Assembly: GCF_014836415.1 (NCBI RefSeq)
Contig: NZ_JACSQY010000005.1
Coordinates: 124,001 to 188,000, forward strand
DNA: 64,000 nucleotides
Source: Sporosarcina gallistercoris
GTDB taxonomy: Bacteria; Bacillota; Bacilli; Bacillales_A; Planococcaceae
Reading direction: 5' to 3'
Shown: piece after piece, positions 38,653 to 47,861 of the stretch
Numbering within the stretch: the stretch's first letter is position 1
Layout of the letters: each line of letters starts with the position of its first letter
The notes under the pieces: model-generated
What the model was told of the DNA's origin: nothing
Database searches by the model: none
The model's input: the letters and a program-made list of their open reading frames with translations, nothing else
Made by a program: the position numbers and the translations under genes

Positions 38653-39188
38653 AGAGGAACTCCTTTAATCGATTTTCTTAGAGGAAACCAAAATCCCATG
38701 ACGTTGACCGCTTTTATTGATTTGTCATTCAGCATGATTTCACCTTTCGAGAAAATATAATACCAATTAAATGAGTAGCCTTGAATCGTGTTCTTGTTCA
38801 TTTTTAACTCCATATTATTTCCACTCTCCACTTTTACCACTTCCACACATTCAGACGTTAGACATTCGATACCATATGTATTTTTTACATAGTCATCAAA
38901 TTCAGCTGATGATAGAGGGACGCGATAGAGACTAACTACAATTCCCGCTATGAAGAGTAGAACGGTTTTTTTAATAAAGGTTAACTTCGTATTTAAAATT
39001 AGACCAATCGAACAAATCAGCATTACCAATAGTGCTGACTGAAAATGAAACAATTTAAAGATGAAAAAGGAATTGAGGAGAACAAATGAGAGATATTTTA
39101 TGATGAAATCAGTTTTTATTTTTTTTACAATCACTAAAAATGACGTAACTAACATAATGGTTAAAATCACAATTTTTATGACTATCAT
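38649..39188 (-). CDS. Hypothetical membrane protein
   Basis: This 179-residue protein has four or five membrane helices in residues 1-92 and an external tail with two cysteines (YGIECLTSECVEVV). No recognised family. AAAGGA site before ATG. Coupled by a 4-base overlap to the exported protein that follows. The DNA is AT-rich compared with the flanking genes. Confidence 0.55.
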   Translation of the reverse strand: MIVIKIVILTIMLVTSFLVIVKKIKTDFIIKYLSFVLLNSFFIFKLFHFQSALLVMLICSIGLILNTKLTFIKKTVLLFIAGIVVSLYRVPLSSAEFDDYVKNTYGIECLTSECVEVVKVESGNNMELKMNKNTIQGYSFNWYYIFSKGEIMLNDKSIKAVNVMGFWFPLRKSIKGVPL

Positions 39189-39226
39189 TTAACCACGTCC
39201 TTTATTAACATACTAGCTCGTAATTT

Positions 39227-39535
39227 TTAAAATATAAGAGGGAAAAATGAAATAGCTCCTAACACAATAATCCAACCAATAACTGCAGACAGGACAATTT
39301 GACTTTTCATTTTAGTTATAGCTTCTTCGGTTAGTGTCTTTAAATACTTACGCATCCCTATTCCAATCCCCCAAGCTCCAAGTACCAAAAATGTTAGGCT
39401 TAACACAAATTCAGGGTTTGGAAACGAATCTCCTATTGCATTAAAAATCAAACCGTTCAGTCCGAAATACAAAAGTAGAACTAGCGCAACCAAATAACTG
39501 CCAAGCATCCGTCTTTTAGTGACATATTTGAACAA
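39227..39535 (-). CDS. Hypothetical membrane protein
   Basis: This 102-residue protein has three membrane helices (about 12-32, 43-61, 83-101). TTG start with AGGAG 7 bases upstream. No recognised family. It is 38 bases upstream of the coupled pair, so the three small membrane or exported proteins may form one unit. Confidence 0.55.
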   Translation of the reverse strand: MFKYVTKRRMLGSYLVALVLLLYFGLNGLIFNAIGDSFPNPEFVLSLTFLVLGAWGIGIGMRKYLKTLTEEAITKMKSQIVLSAVIGWIIVLGAISFFPLIF

Positions 39536-39550
39536 CTTTTCACTCCTAAC

Positions 39551-39591
39551 AAAAAAGAACCTCTTTAGACAATTCTATCCAAAGAGGTTCT
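39551..39591 (-). terminator. Terminator of patB
   Basis: Perfect 11-bp stem AGAACCTCTTT with AAAGAGGTTCT and a 14-base loop, then TTTTTTG on the minus strand, 37 bases after the patB stop. Confidence 0.85.
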
Positions 39592-39627
39592 GTTAAGCAA
39601 TTCAATTTTTTTACTATTCTTATTCAT

Positions 39628-40806
39628 TCATACAGACAATGTATTCACTGCATCTTTAATCTGTTTTGCTGCTTTTTCGACAATAGAGCGGGAACATGCA
39701 AGGTTCATACGGACAAAGCCTTCTCCGCCTGGCCCGAATACTTTCCCTTGGTTCAAGGCAACGTGCGCTTTCGATAGGAAGAATGTTTCGAGCTCTTCGG
39801 GAGTCATTCCGAGTTCACTACAGTCAATCCACGCTAGGTACGTTGCCTCTAACGGTAAAACTTTCAATGCCGGAACGTTCTCCGCAAAATAGTCCGTGAT
39901 AAACTTCAAGTTTCCTTCTATATAGCTCATCACTTCATCCAGCCATTGGGCGCCATGCGTGTAGGCTGCTTCTGTTGCGACAGGTCCAAAAGAATTCGGC
40001 ATGCCGATTGCATTTCTATCGGTTTCTGCCATGAATTTCTCACGCAGCTTTTCATTCGGAATGATGATGTTGGACGTCTGTAATCCTGCAAGATTGAACG
40101 TTTTACTAGGTGCCGTGCTCGTAATACTATTTTGAGCGAACTGTTCTGAAAGTGAAGCGAACGGAACGTGACTTCCTTTTTTGAACACGAGATCTGAATG
40201 GATTTCATCCGAAATAACTAGAATTCCATGTTCCATACAGATATCCCCAAGACGTTGCAAGTCTTCTTTTTTCCAAACGAATCCACCTGGATTATGAGGA
40301 TTGCAAAGCATCAATAGTTTCACAGTCTCATCGATTTTCGATACGAGATCTTCAAAATCCATTTCATACGTTCCGTTGTTGTTGACGAGTGGGTTATAAA
40401 CGACCTCACGATCATTCGTTTCTGTCACTTTCATGAATGGATAGTAGACAGGCGGCTGCACGATGACCTTATCCCCCGGGTTCGTATATGCCTGAACAGC
40501 CAAGCTCAAGGCGGTTACGACTCCTGGACTGTGACAAATCCATTCTTTTTCAATCGTCCAATTATGGCGTGTTTTCATCCAATCCATAATTGACTGGTAA
40601 TAGCTTTCTTCTCTGATCGTATAGCCGAAAATCCCATGCGCGGCCTTATCTGCAACAGCTTTGGAAACTTCTTCCGGCACTTTGAAATCCATATCTGCAA
40701 CCCAAAGTGGCAACAAGTCTTTTTCGCCAAACAAGGCTTCTGCACCATCCCATTTCACGCTCGATGATTTCATGCGATCTACTACTGTATCAAAATTGTA
40801 TTTCAT
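39628..40806 (-). CDS. patB: PatB/MalY-type cystathionine beta-lyase
   Basis: This 392-residue PLP enzyme of aminotransferase fold type I has WVADMDFKVP (about 36), CNPHNPGG (about 168) and the PLP lysine in APSKTFNLAGLQTS (about 233). PatB/MalY proteins cleave cysteine-S-conjugates or cystathionine to thiol, pyruvate and ammonia. AAAGGAG site before ATG. The exact substrate is not readable. Confidence 0.92.
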   Translation of the reverse strand: MKYNFDTVVDRMKSSSVKWDGAEALFGEKDLLPLWVADMDFKVPEEVSKAVADKAAHGIFGYTIREESYYQSIMDWMKTRHNWTIEKEWICHSPGVVTALSLAVQAYTNPGDKVIVQPPVYYPFMKVTETNDREVVYNPLVNNNGTYEMDFEDLVSKIDETVKLLMLCNPHNPGGFVWKKEDLQRLGDICMEHGILVISDEIHSDLVFKKGSHVPFASLSEQFAQNSITSTAPSKTFNLAGLQTSNIIIPNEKLREKFMAETDRNAIGMPNSFGPVATEAAYTHGAQWLDEVMSYIEGNLKFITDYFAENVPALKVLPLEATYLAWIDCSELGMTPEELETFFLSKAHVALNQGKVFGPGGEGFVRMNLACSRSIVEKAAKQIKDAVNTLSV

Positions 40807-41020
40807 GTGTCATTCTCCTTTCTATTTCTTCGCGACTGATTCTACATACATTATTATCCTATCGCTAACTGGAGAAAGTGTACAAAAATCAGCTTATCAA
40901 CCTCTTATTTAGATATTACATTTCAATTTGTTATTTAATTTCTGGGTAAGGTCTAGTACGATGGATATAATGATGAAAAGGACAGACCGACTAACAATGA
41001 TGGTTGAAGGGGGTCATTTT

Positions 41021-43045
41021 TTGAAGAAACTAAAGTATATTAGTTCGCTGTTATTTGTTGCCATCCTTCTTACAGGATGCAGTGAGAAAGAAACACCTGA
41101 AGACCGATTGCAAGCTTACATCTCAAATTGGAATGAAAGTAAATTCTCCGACATGTACAGCACCTTTTTAAATGCGGAAACGAAGAAAACGTTCGATTCT
41201 GATGAATTTGTGGACCGTCAAGAAAAGTTGGCAGAGGATTTAGGGTTCCAGAACCTGAAAGTTACCTATACAAAACCTAAGGAAGATACAGAATGGAACG
41301 AAGAGAAACCAGCTGTCTTCCCTATTCAAATTTCAATGGATACTATAGCAGGTCCTATAGAATTCGAGAAAGAGATGACATGGAAGTACGAAAAGCGGGA
41401 TGATAAGGAAAATTGGTTTGCAGAATGGGATCCGTCCTTCATTCTCCCAAAGTTGACCGCAAAAGATAAGATTCAAATCTCTACGATGTCTGCTAAGCGT
41501 GGGAAAATATTTGACCGGAATGGGAATCCTCTTGCTGTGAATGGGACCGGCTACGAAGCAGGCATTGTTCCCGGTAAGTTTACAGACGAGACGAAAAAAA
41601 GCGAGCTGGCTAAACTTCTGAATACTACTAGTGAATTCATTGATCAGCAGCTCAACCAAAGTTGGGTACAACCTGACTATTTCGTACCGATCGCCCCTGT
41701 TTCAAAAAACAATCAAGCGTTGTTGGAACAGCTCATTGCCATTCCAGGAGTCACCTACCAAGAGACAGAAATGCGGGAATATCCTTATGGTGAATCTGCT
41801 GCCCATTTAGTGGGATATATAGGAAAAATGACTGCTGAATTGTTGGAAAAGCACAAAGATGAGGACTATAAGGAAACAGATTTAATCGGCAGACAAGGGC
41901 TTGAACGAATCTTGGAAGAGCGTTTGAGAGGAAAAGACGGCGTCGGGATTTATATTAAGAGTCCTGAAGCAGGTGCTACTCTTCAAAAAATAGTAGAGAC
42001 CGAAGCGGTAAATGGAGAAAATATTTCGTTGACAATCGACGCAGAATTACAAAAGAACATTTTTGTATCCATGAAAAACGAACCAGGAGCAAGTGCTGCG
42101 GTGGACCCTCAGACAGGTGAAACATTAGCACTCGTCAGCTCCCCTAGTTTCAATCCTTCAGAATTCATGTTGGGGATTAGCGGAGATCGTTATAAAAAGC
42201 TATCCGAAGACCCACTGAAACCATTGTTCAATCGATTTGCAGCAGCTTACGCACCTGGATCATCTTTGAAACCCATTACAGCGGCAATCGGACTGGAAAA
42301 AGGGACATTGAAACCAGAACAGGGACTATCCATTACGGGTAAAACGTGGCAGAAGGACTCTTCTTGGGGGGCTTATCGCGTTTCTCGTCTCCACCCGGAA
42401 GCACCGAATCCGCTCAACTTAAAAAATGCGCTCATCTATTCCGATAACATTTACTTTGCACAACAGGCTTTGGCTATCGGAAAGGAGGATTTCGTCTCCG
42501 GTTTAACTCAATACGGTTTTGGAGAAGAAATTCCTTTCTTGCTCAACATCTCCCCTTCTCAAATTTCGAATGACGGAAAGATTGCTTCAGAAGGTCAACT
42601 AGCCGATACTTCCTTCGGACAAGGTCAAATGTTAGCGAACATTCTACATCTGGCAACGATCTATGAACCGATTCTGACGAATGGAATTATGTACAAACCG
42701 ACGTTGTTACTCGATGATAAAACCAAGCAAGTGTGGAAAGAAGGAATTCTTAGCAAGGAGAGCGCAGATGTTCTCAAAAATGATTTACGGAGTGTCGTCG
42801 TAGATGGCTTTGCCCAGGCAGCCAATATTCCGGACATTCCGCTTTCAGGAAAAACAGGGACTGCTGAGTTGAAGACTTCTGCAGAAGGACGGGGACAAGA
42901 AAACGGCTTCTTCGTCAGTTACAATACGAACAATCCCTCATTTATCCTTGCGATGATGATTGAAAATGTAGAAGATAATGGCGGAAGCGGGTATGTCGCT
43001 GAGTTTGCTGCAGAGGTGTATAAATCCGACAGCAAAAATAAGTGA
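41021..43045 (+). CDS. Class B penicillin-binding protein, MecA/PBP3-like lipoprotein
   Basis: This 674-residue protein begins at TTG (site GAAGGGGG) with a lipoprotein signal ending LLTGCSE. The N-terminal NTF2-like MecA domain (about 24-145) precedes the dimerisation domain with AKRGKIFDRNG, then the transpeptidase with SxxK motif APGSSLKPIT (about 415), YSDN (about 480) and SGKTGTAEL (about 610). This is the PBP3/PbpC class of Bacillus and the MecA class of staphylococci. Standalone gene with its own terminator. Confidence 0.93.
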   Translation: MKKLKYISSLLFVAILLTGCSEKETPEDRLQAYISNWNESKFSDMYSTFLNAETKKTFDSDEFVDRQEKLAEDLGFQNLKVTYTKPKEDTEWNEEKPAVFPIQISMDTIAGPIEFEKEMTWKYEKRDDKENWFAEWDPSFILPKLTAKDKIQISTMSAKRGKIFDRNGNPLAVNGTGYEAGIVPGKFTDETKKSELAKLLNTTSEFIDQQLNQSWVQPDYFVPIAPVSKNNQALLEQLIAIPGVTYQETEMREYPYGESAAHLVGYIGKMTAELLEKHKDEDYKETDLIGRQGLERILEERLRGKDGVGIYIKSPEAGATLQKIVETEAVNGENISLTIDAELQKNIFVSMKNEPGASAAVDPQTGETLALVSSPSFNPSEFMLGISGDRYKKLSEDPLKPLFNRFAAAYAPGSSLKPITAAIGLEKGTLKPEQGLSITGKTWQKDSSWGAYRVSRLHPEAPNPLNLKNALIYSDNIYFAQQALAIGKEDFVSGLTQYGFGEEIPFLLNISPSQISNDGKIASEGQLADTSFGQGQMLANILHLATIYEPILTNGIMYKPTLLLDDKTKQVWKEGILSKESADVLKNDLRSVVVDGFAQAANIPDIPLSGKTGTAELKTSAEGRGQENGFFVSYNTNNPSFILAMMIENVEDNGGSGYVAEFAAEVYKSDSKNK

Positions 43046-43055
43046 AATTGTAAAG

Positions 43056-43110
43056 CGGGGCAGTCCTGTAAGGTTTATAACATGACCTTTCGGGCTGCCC
43101 CCTTTTTCAT
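43056..43110 (+). terminator. Terminator of the penicillin-binding protein gene
   Basis: Stem GGGGCAGTCCTGTAAGGT with ACCTTTCGGGCTGCCCC (some mismatches), then CCTTTTT. It starts 11 bases after the stop codon. Confidence 0.78.
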
Positions 43111-43172
43111 CATGGTAAAGAGCATCATATCCTAATACAATGATAGAGAAGACGCACCCCTCTGTCTTTAAT

Positions 43173-43349
43173 CTAATAATTAATTGACAACCGCAGCGGA
43201 CCGTCAGGAAGCATATTAGCCAGTAAAGTATAAATTGTGAAAGTGGCAGGCGTAACCACAAAAATCAATCTGACTAGAAGTGAAGAATTACCAATTAGTC
43301 CCGTAATACCGCCACAAACACCTTGTAATACTTTATAAAAAAACGTCAT
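43173..43349 (-). CDS. Small PspC-domain protein
   Basis: This 58-residue protein has the PspC core LQGVCGGITGLIGNSSLLVR and a membrane helix ending ANMLPDGP, typical for short PspC proteins. ATG at 43349 is used; the open frame to 43439 would overlap the divergent dehydrogenase gene. The ribosome binding site is weak (GGGAG 11 bases away). PspC proteins act in membrane stress responses in general; role here unknown. Confidence 0.6.
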   Translation of the reverse strand: MTFFYKVLQGVCGGITGLIGNSSLLVRLIFVVTPATFTIYTLLANMLPDGPLRLSINY

Positions 43350-43367
43350 ACGAAAAGGAGCTCCCTT

Positions 43368-44567
43368 ATGTACAATCTCTATTGCAGAATAGTTCAATCC
43401 GCTTACAAAACGGTTGCGCAGTTCCTTCCTTGGCGACAACCGCTCTTACTAGAAGGTGAAGAAAGTCTGAAACAATTACCTTCGTTGCTAACCCAGCATT
43501 CCATTCAACATGTGCTAATCGTATCAGATGAAGGTATTTCAAAGCTCGGGTTAATGGATGGGTTGCTGGACGGGTTGACACTACAAAATATTCAGTACGC
43601 GGTATATGATAAGACCGTTCCGAATCCGACAATCGACAACATTGAAGAAGCGTTAAAGGTATATCAGTCTTCAGGATGTCAAGGAATCATTGCGTTCGGC
43701 GGAGGCTCCCCCATGGATTGTGCAAAAGGAGTTGCCGCGAGAGTTGCCCGACCCGAAAAGACGTTACCTCAACTGAAAGGTCAATTGAAGGTGAGGAAAT
43801 CCATTCCACCGCTAGTAGCGATTCCGACGACTGCAGGTACAGGAAGTGAAACAACGATTGTATCTGTTGTTTCAAACAGTGAAACGCATGAAAAGTATGC
43901 CATTAATGATCCTGTACTCACGCCGCACTTCGCGGTGATGGACCCATTGTTAACCGTGGGACTTCCAAAGCACATCACCTCAACAACTGGTATGGATGCG
44001 CTGACTCATGCAGTTGAAGCGTATATCGGACGGAGCAATACACCCCAGACAAAGCAATGGAGCCTGGAAGCGACAAAGCTGATTTTCGAAAACCTCTTTG
44101 AAGCGTATGAGGATGGAAATAACATAAAGGCGCGCGCCAAAATGCAACGTGCTTCTTTTCTAGCCGGAAGAGCTTTCACTCGGGCGTACGTCGGCTACAT
44201 CCATGCCATCGCCCATACGCTTGGAGGGTTTTATAATGTTCCTCATGGACTTGCAAATGCAGTTATCATGCCATATGTTCTTGAGTACTACGGGGAAGCA
44301 GTCCACAAACCTCTGGCAGAGTTGGCGGATCTAACAGGCATCACAGACTCAACCGATTCCGATGAAGTGAAATGTAAGAAGTTCATCGAGGCCATTAGGG
44401 AAATGAATGAAAAAATGGACATTCCTGAGACGATCAGTAGTATTAAGATATCAGACATTCCTTTAATGGTGGAACGTGCATATAAAGAGGCCAATCCGCT
44501 TTACCCTGTGCCAAGGATTCTGAATAAAAAGGAATTGGAGACACTGTATATATTGATAAAAACATAA
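43368..44567 (+). CDS. Iron-containing (group III) alcohol dehydrogenase
   Basis: This 399-residue protein has the NAD-binding GGGSPMDCAKG (about 104), AGTGSETT, DPLLT with the first metal Asp, and the metal ligands in DALTHAVEAYIG (His) and HAIAHTLGGFYNVPHG (two His). Iron-type alcohol dehydrogenases oxidise short alcohols or reduce aldehydes. AAGGAG site before ATG. No pathway partner in the immediate vicinity. Confidence 0.92.
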   Translation: MYNLYCRIVQSAYKTVAQFLPWRQPLLLEGEESLKQLPSLLTQHSIQHVLIVSDEGISKLGLMDGLLDGLTLQNIQYAVYDKTVPNPTIDNIEEALKVYQSSGCQGIIAFGGGSPMDCAKGVAARVARPEKTLPQLKGQLKVRKSIPPLVAIPTTAGTGSETTIVSVVSNSETHEKYAINDPVLTPHFAVMDPLLTVGLPKHITSTTGMDALTHAVEAYIGRSNTPQTKQWSLEATKLIFENLFEAYEDGNNIKARAKMQRASFLAGRAFTRAYVGYIHAIAHTLGGFYNVPHGLANAVIMPYVLEYYGEAVHKPLAELADLTGITDSTDSDEVKCKKFIEAIREMNEKMDIPETISSIKISDIPLMVERAYKEANPLYPVPRILNKKELETLYILIKT

Positions 44568-44582
44568 AGGTTATTATGACAA

Positions 44583-44620
44583 AGCCAGATTCCCATGAAA
44601 CGACTTCAAGGAATCTGGCT
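44583..44620 (+). terminator. Stem-loop between the alcohol dehydrogenase and msrA genes
   Basis: 11-bp stem AGCCAGATTCC with GGAATCTGGCT around a 16-base loop, between two convergent genes; T-rich on the plus side (GGTTTTAAATTT). May serve both directions. Confidence 0.6.
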
Positions 44621-44643
44621 AATGGTTTTAAATTTAATCACAC

Positions 44644-45114
44644 TTATTTGTATTTCATCAACAGATCCTTTGGAATATGACAATAATCATCAGGATATCT
44701 ATCTAACCTGTCTTGATGTTCCTCTGCACTTTTCACATAGTTGGTTAGTGGCAGCACTTCTACAACTATACGGTCATTATCGGATCTTTTCTTCAAAAAC
44801 GCGGTCGCTTCTTCTAAATGTTCTTTCTCCTCGCTATATACTCCCGTTCTATATTTTTCACCAACATCTTGCCCTTGTTTATTCAAACTATATGGGTCAA
44901 TGATTTCAAACAGATACTCCATTAGTTCGGTAATCGTTACCACTGCCGGATCAAAACTTGTTTTCACACACTCTGCGTACCCATCATAATCCTCTTCAAG
45001 ATTCGGACTGGTACCATTCGCTCTCCCTGCTTCTGTAAACTCAACGCCAGGTAAGGTTTTAATGAAAGCTTGTACGCCCCATAAACATCCGCCTGCAAAA
45101 TAGATTACCTCCAT
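44644..45114 (-). CDS. msrA: Divergent MsrA-family protein
   Basis: This 156-residue MsrA-like protein reduces methionine-S-sulfoxide if active. The catalytic motif is GGCLWG (normal GCFWG) and the GHAE motif reads GYAE; the catalytic Cys and Glu remain. Later motifs DPYSLNKQGQDVGEKYRTGVY are normal. It has no signal peptide, so it is cytosolic, in contrast to msrAB here. GGAGGAG site before ATG. Confidence 0.85.
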   Translation of the reverse strand: MEVIYFAGGCLWGVQAFIKTLPGVEFTEAGRANGTSPNLEEDYDGYAECVKTSFDPAVVTITELMEYLFEIIDPYSLNKQGQDVGEKYRTGVYSEEKEHLEEATAFLKKRSDNDRIVVEVLPLTNYVKSAEEHQDRLDRYPDDYCHIPKDLLMKYK

Positions 45115-45261
45115 ATGGACTCTCCTCCTTCTTTTGCAAAGCTAGCTGTTACTTTCAAACAACTCATTTATCAAAACTAGTAGAATCTGATTTTACTGCA
45201 AGTATTCGTCGTGGTAAACAAGCAACCTCTTCGGTGACTGTCACCTTCTTAAAAAACTCAT

Positions 45262-45308
45262 TGTTAAAAGGTACGGATCCAACTATCGATAGCGGGATCC
45301 GTACCTTT
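45262..45308 (-). terminator. Terminator of the oligoendopeptidase F gene
   Basis: 14-bp perfect stem AAAGGTACGGATCC with GGATCCGTACCTTT around a 14-base loop, a few bases past the pepF stop. The minus-strand T tract is short. Confidence 0.7.
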
Positions 45309-45315
45309 CTATTTA

Positions 45316-47124
45316 TCACTTCTGTAATTGGTTAGTCAATTCAACAAACTCTTCAACATCTTTTCCAATGAGTTCAATTCCAGCTGCCCAGAATTCTTGC
45401 TTCGTCACATCTACATCCAGATGCTTCTTGGCCAAGTCTTCAACTTTCATAGATCCTGTGTCTCTTAATAAAGCAATATACTTCCCTTCAAATCCTTCCG
45501 GGTGTTTCAAGTATTCTGCATAGATTCCGAGACTGAACAAGTACCCGAATGTATAGGGGAAGTTATAGAACGGAACACTGTCGATAAAGAAGTGCAGCTT
45601 GGCTGCCCAGAAATGTGGATGATAAGAAGATAGACGATCTCCAAATGCCTCTTTTTGAGCTTTCACCATCAATTCATTCAGACGTTTTTCAGAAACGATC
45701 CCTTTTGCGCGCTCTGTATAGAAGCTATCTTCAAATAGGAAGCGAGCACGGATATTCATGAACATCGCTGTTGCCCCTTCTAATTTATTCGCTAAAAGAG
45801 ATATTTTTTCTTCATCTGTTGCAGCATTTTTAACCGTAGCATCCGCAATGATGGTTTCTGCAAATGTACTTGCAGTTTCCGCTACGTTCATCGCGTATCC
45901 TTGGTTCAGTTCCGGCAAATCTTTCATGACGTGACTATGGAACGCATGCCCTAACTCATGGGCTAGTGTACTTGTATCGCTCGGAGAACCTGTGAACGTC
46001 ATGAAGATACGGGACTCTTCAAACTCAGGTAAGCTTGTACAATACCCTCCTGGACGCTTGTTCGATCGATCTTCTGCTTCCACCCAGCGGTTTTCAAGCG
46101 CGTGTTTCGTGAAATCCGTCAATTCAGGTCCAAACAGAGCAAAATTCTCAATTATGAAATCACATGCCTCATCATAAGTGAAACGTGTTGGTTTTGTTGC
46201 CCCCACTGCAACAGGGGCATCGACGTCTTGCCAGCCCAGCTTCTCCATCCCTAACAACTTCGCCTTTTGTGTTAAGTAGTCAAGAAACGTCTGTTTCTGC
46301 GCGTCGACTGCAGACCACATCGCGTTAAGCGTCTCTTCCGTCATTCGGTTATATTCAAGCGGTTCCTCTAAGTGACCTTTCCTGCCATGTGCTTCTTGCA
46401 ATGTTAAGCGATACCCGGCTAAATGATTCAGAATATCTGCAAAGACCGGACCATTCTTAGTCCAAACCTTCTCCCACTCTTCAAAAAGTTCTGCACGCAC
46501 TTTTTCGTCAGGGTCTGCATACATTTTGTTCATCGCTTGTCCTATTGACAACTCAGTCGTTTTGCCGTCTTTGTCAGTAAAAGGAATTGTCATAATGGAG
46601 CCGACAGTATTATAAAGATCACTCCATGCGGCAATGCCATCTTTATTCAATTTGGCGATCAGTTTCTCTTCTTCTTCAGACAATAGACGTTTCCCTTGTT
46701 CACGTATCTCATCTAAGGAGAAACTGATTTCTTTTAAAGCGTCATCTTGCAAGAGTTTTCTCCAATGGTCATCTGACAGTGCCACAAGTTTTTTTGTAAA
46801 AACCGTTGACAACTGCTGGATTTCGCTGTACAGTTCCATCACTTGGCCTTTAACCACACTTGCATGTTCATCATCCATGAACGCATCATGCCACATGTTA
46901 ATGAATGTCCCAACCTGACCCAAACTTTTACTGATTACTTCCTGCTGCTTTAATAATTCCAGCAAAGCGGATGCATCGTTAGCTGACTCACTCTTCCACG
47001 ATGTCAGATGACCTGTATAAGCGTCAATATTCTCTTTGACAGCTGAAAGTGTAGTTTGTACTTCTTCTGAAGTCGTTCCGCCTTTGAAAATACTTTCCAA
47101 ATCCCAAGTATCTTGATACTTCAT
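45316..47124 (-). CDS. pepF: M3 family oligoendopeptidase F
   Basis: This 602-residue zinc peptidase hydrolyses peptides of 7-17 residues. The HEXXH motif is LAHELGHAFH (about 390), with a downstream glutamate segment ETASTFAETI. ATG at 47124 is used; a TTG at 47130 is also possible after AGGGGAG. PepF/oligoendopeptidase F is widespread in Bacillales. Isolated transcript. Confidence 0.93.
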   Translation of the reverse strand: MKYQDTWDLESIFKGGTTSEEVQTTLSAVKENIDAYTGHLTSWKSESANDASALLELLKQQEVISKSLGQVGTFINMWHDAFMDDEHASVVKGQVMELYSEIQQLSTVFTKKLVALSDDHWRKLLQDDALKEISFSLDEIREQGKRLLSEEEEKLIAKLNKDGIAAWSDLYNTVGSIMTIPFTDKDGKTTELSIGQAMNKMYADPDEKVRAELFEEWEKVWTKNGPVFADILNHLAGYRLTLQEAHGRKGHLEEPLEYNRMTEETLNAMWSAVDAQKQTFLDYLTQKAKLLGMEKLGWQDVDAPVAVGATKPTRFTYDEACDFIIENFALFGPELTDFTKHALENRWVEAEDRSNKRPGGYCTSLPEFEESRIFMTFTGSPSDTSTLAHELGHAFHSHVMKDLPELNQGYAMNVAETASTFAETIIADATVKNAATDEEKISLLANKLEGATAMFMNIRARFLFEDSFYTERAKGIVSEKRLNELMVKAQKEAFGDRLSSYHPHFWAAKLHFFIDSVPFYNFPYTFGYLFSLGIYAEYLKHPEGFEGKYIALLRDTGSMKVEDLAKKHLDVDVTKQEFWAAGIELIGKDVEEFVELTNQLQK

Positions 47125-47278
47125 TCTCAACTCACTCCCCTTATCCTTCTATTGTAAACGCTATCACTCAATTTAGAAAGGTTTGTTAACTAATACAATT
47201 AAATTGTTATTATGTAAAAACTGGCCTAGGAATATCTTCTGATTCTGCTCTTCTTTTCGCATTTTTGGAGGCTGTCTC

Positions 47279-47307
47279 TTATAGTAATACAAGACCTGGT
47301 ATATAAT
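47279..47307 (+). promoter_or_regulatory. Candidate promoter of the broken small gene and its partner
   Basis: TTATAG and a perfect TATAAT are spaced exactly 17 bases, about 70 bases before the GGAGGA site at 47365. The -35 is weak. It would transcribe the 47377 frame and the 115-residue gene. Confidence 0.45.
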
Positions 47308-47376
47308 GATAACAACTGGATAGCACGTACAATTGAAAAATAACCGTCCGATTCATTCTGCATTGGAGGAAAAATC

Positions 47377-47517
47377 ATGAAACTGCATCACAATGAATGC
47401 ATCGAGTAAGTTGAATCAGTTCGTTTTTCGCTTGAACAGCTTCTGAACTGTAAATCTTGCATTCAGGAAATTATCGTGAACTCTGAAACGGTCTCCAAGA
47501 TGGGGGAAATCATATGA
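47377..47517 (+). pseudogene. Small gene with an in-frame TAA at codon 11
   Basis: ATG at 47377 has a GGAGGAAAA site. The frame reads MKLHHNECIE, then TAA at 47407-47409, then VESVRFSLEQLLNCK and SCIQEIIVNSETVSKMGEII to TGA at 47515. The final stop overlaps the next ATG (ATGA), the arrangement of a real coupled gene. A single base change would restore a 46-residue protein. Not recognised. Inactivated gene or sequencing error. Confidence 0.45.
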
Positions 47518-47861
47518 AATTCTTTGAAGCACGGGTAAAGAAGTGGTCCAGCAAGAAGTTGTATGAACGGCTCACTCGGCTGAGAGACGAAAAGGCGCCG
47601 GACACCAAGTCAATCAGCACCATCCTTTCTGAAATCGCCAAGCGAGATCCCGCAGAGTACGAGACTGGAAAAATTGAAGCAATAGTGGAAAAGTACAAGC
47701 GTCATGCCGTCATGGAAAGCACAGACATCCTGCACCTTGAAATCCAGTACAACGAGGACTATCTCGCCAAAGCAGAATCCGAGACTGATCCGCTCGAGCG
47801 AAAAATTCGTGCGGCGCAGCTTGATGTGGTTCAAAAGGAACTAAAGAGCCGAAAAAACTAA
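47514..47861 (+). CDS. Hypothetical helical protein
   Basis: This 115-residue, highly charged protein is almost all helical (KKWSSKKLYERLTRLRDEK, LERKIRAAQLDVVQKELKSRKN), which suggests a coiled-coil. The start overlaps the stop of the preceding broken frame and has a GGGGGAAA site. I do not recognise a family. It is probably expressed even though its partner is broken. Confidence 0.55.
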   Translation: MKFFEARVKKWSSKKLYERLTRLRDEKAPDTKSISTILSEIAKRDPAEYETGKIEAIVEKYKRHAVMESTDILHLEIQYNEDYLAKAESETDPLERKIRAAQLDVVQKELKSRKN

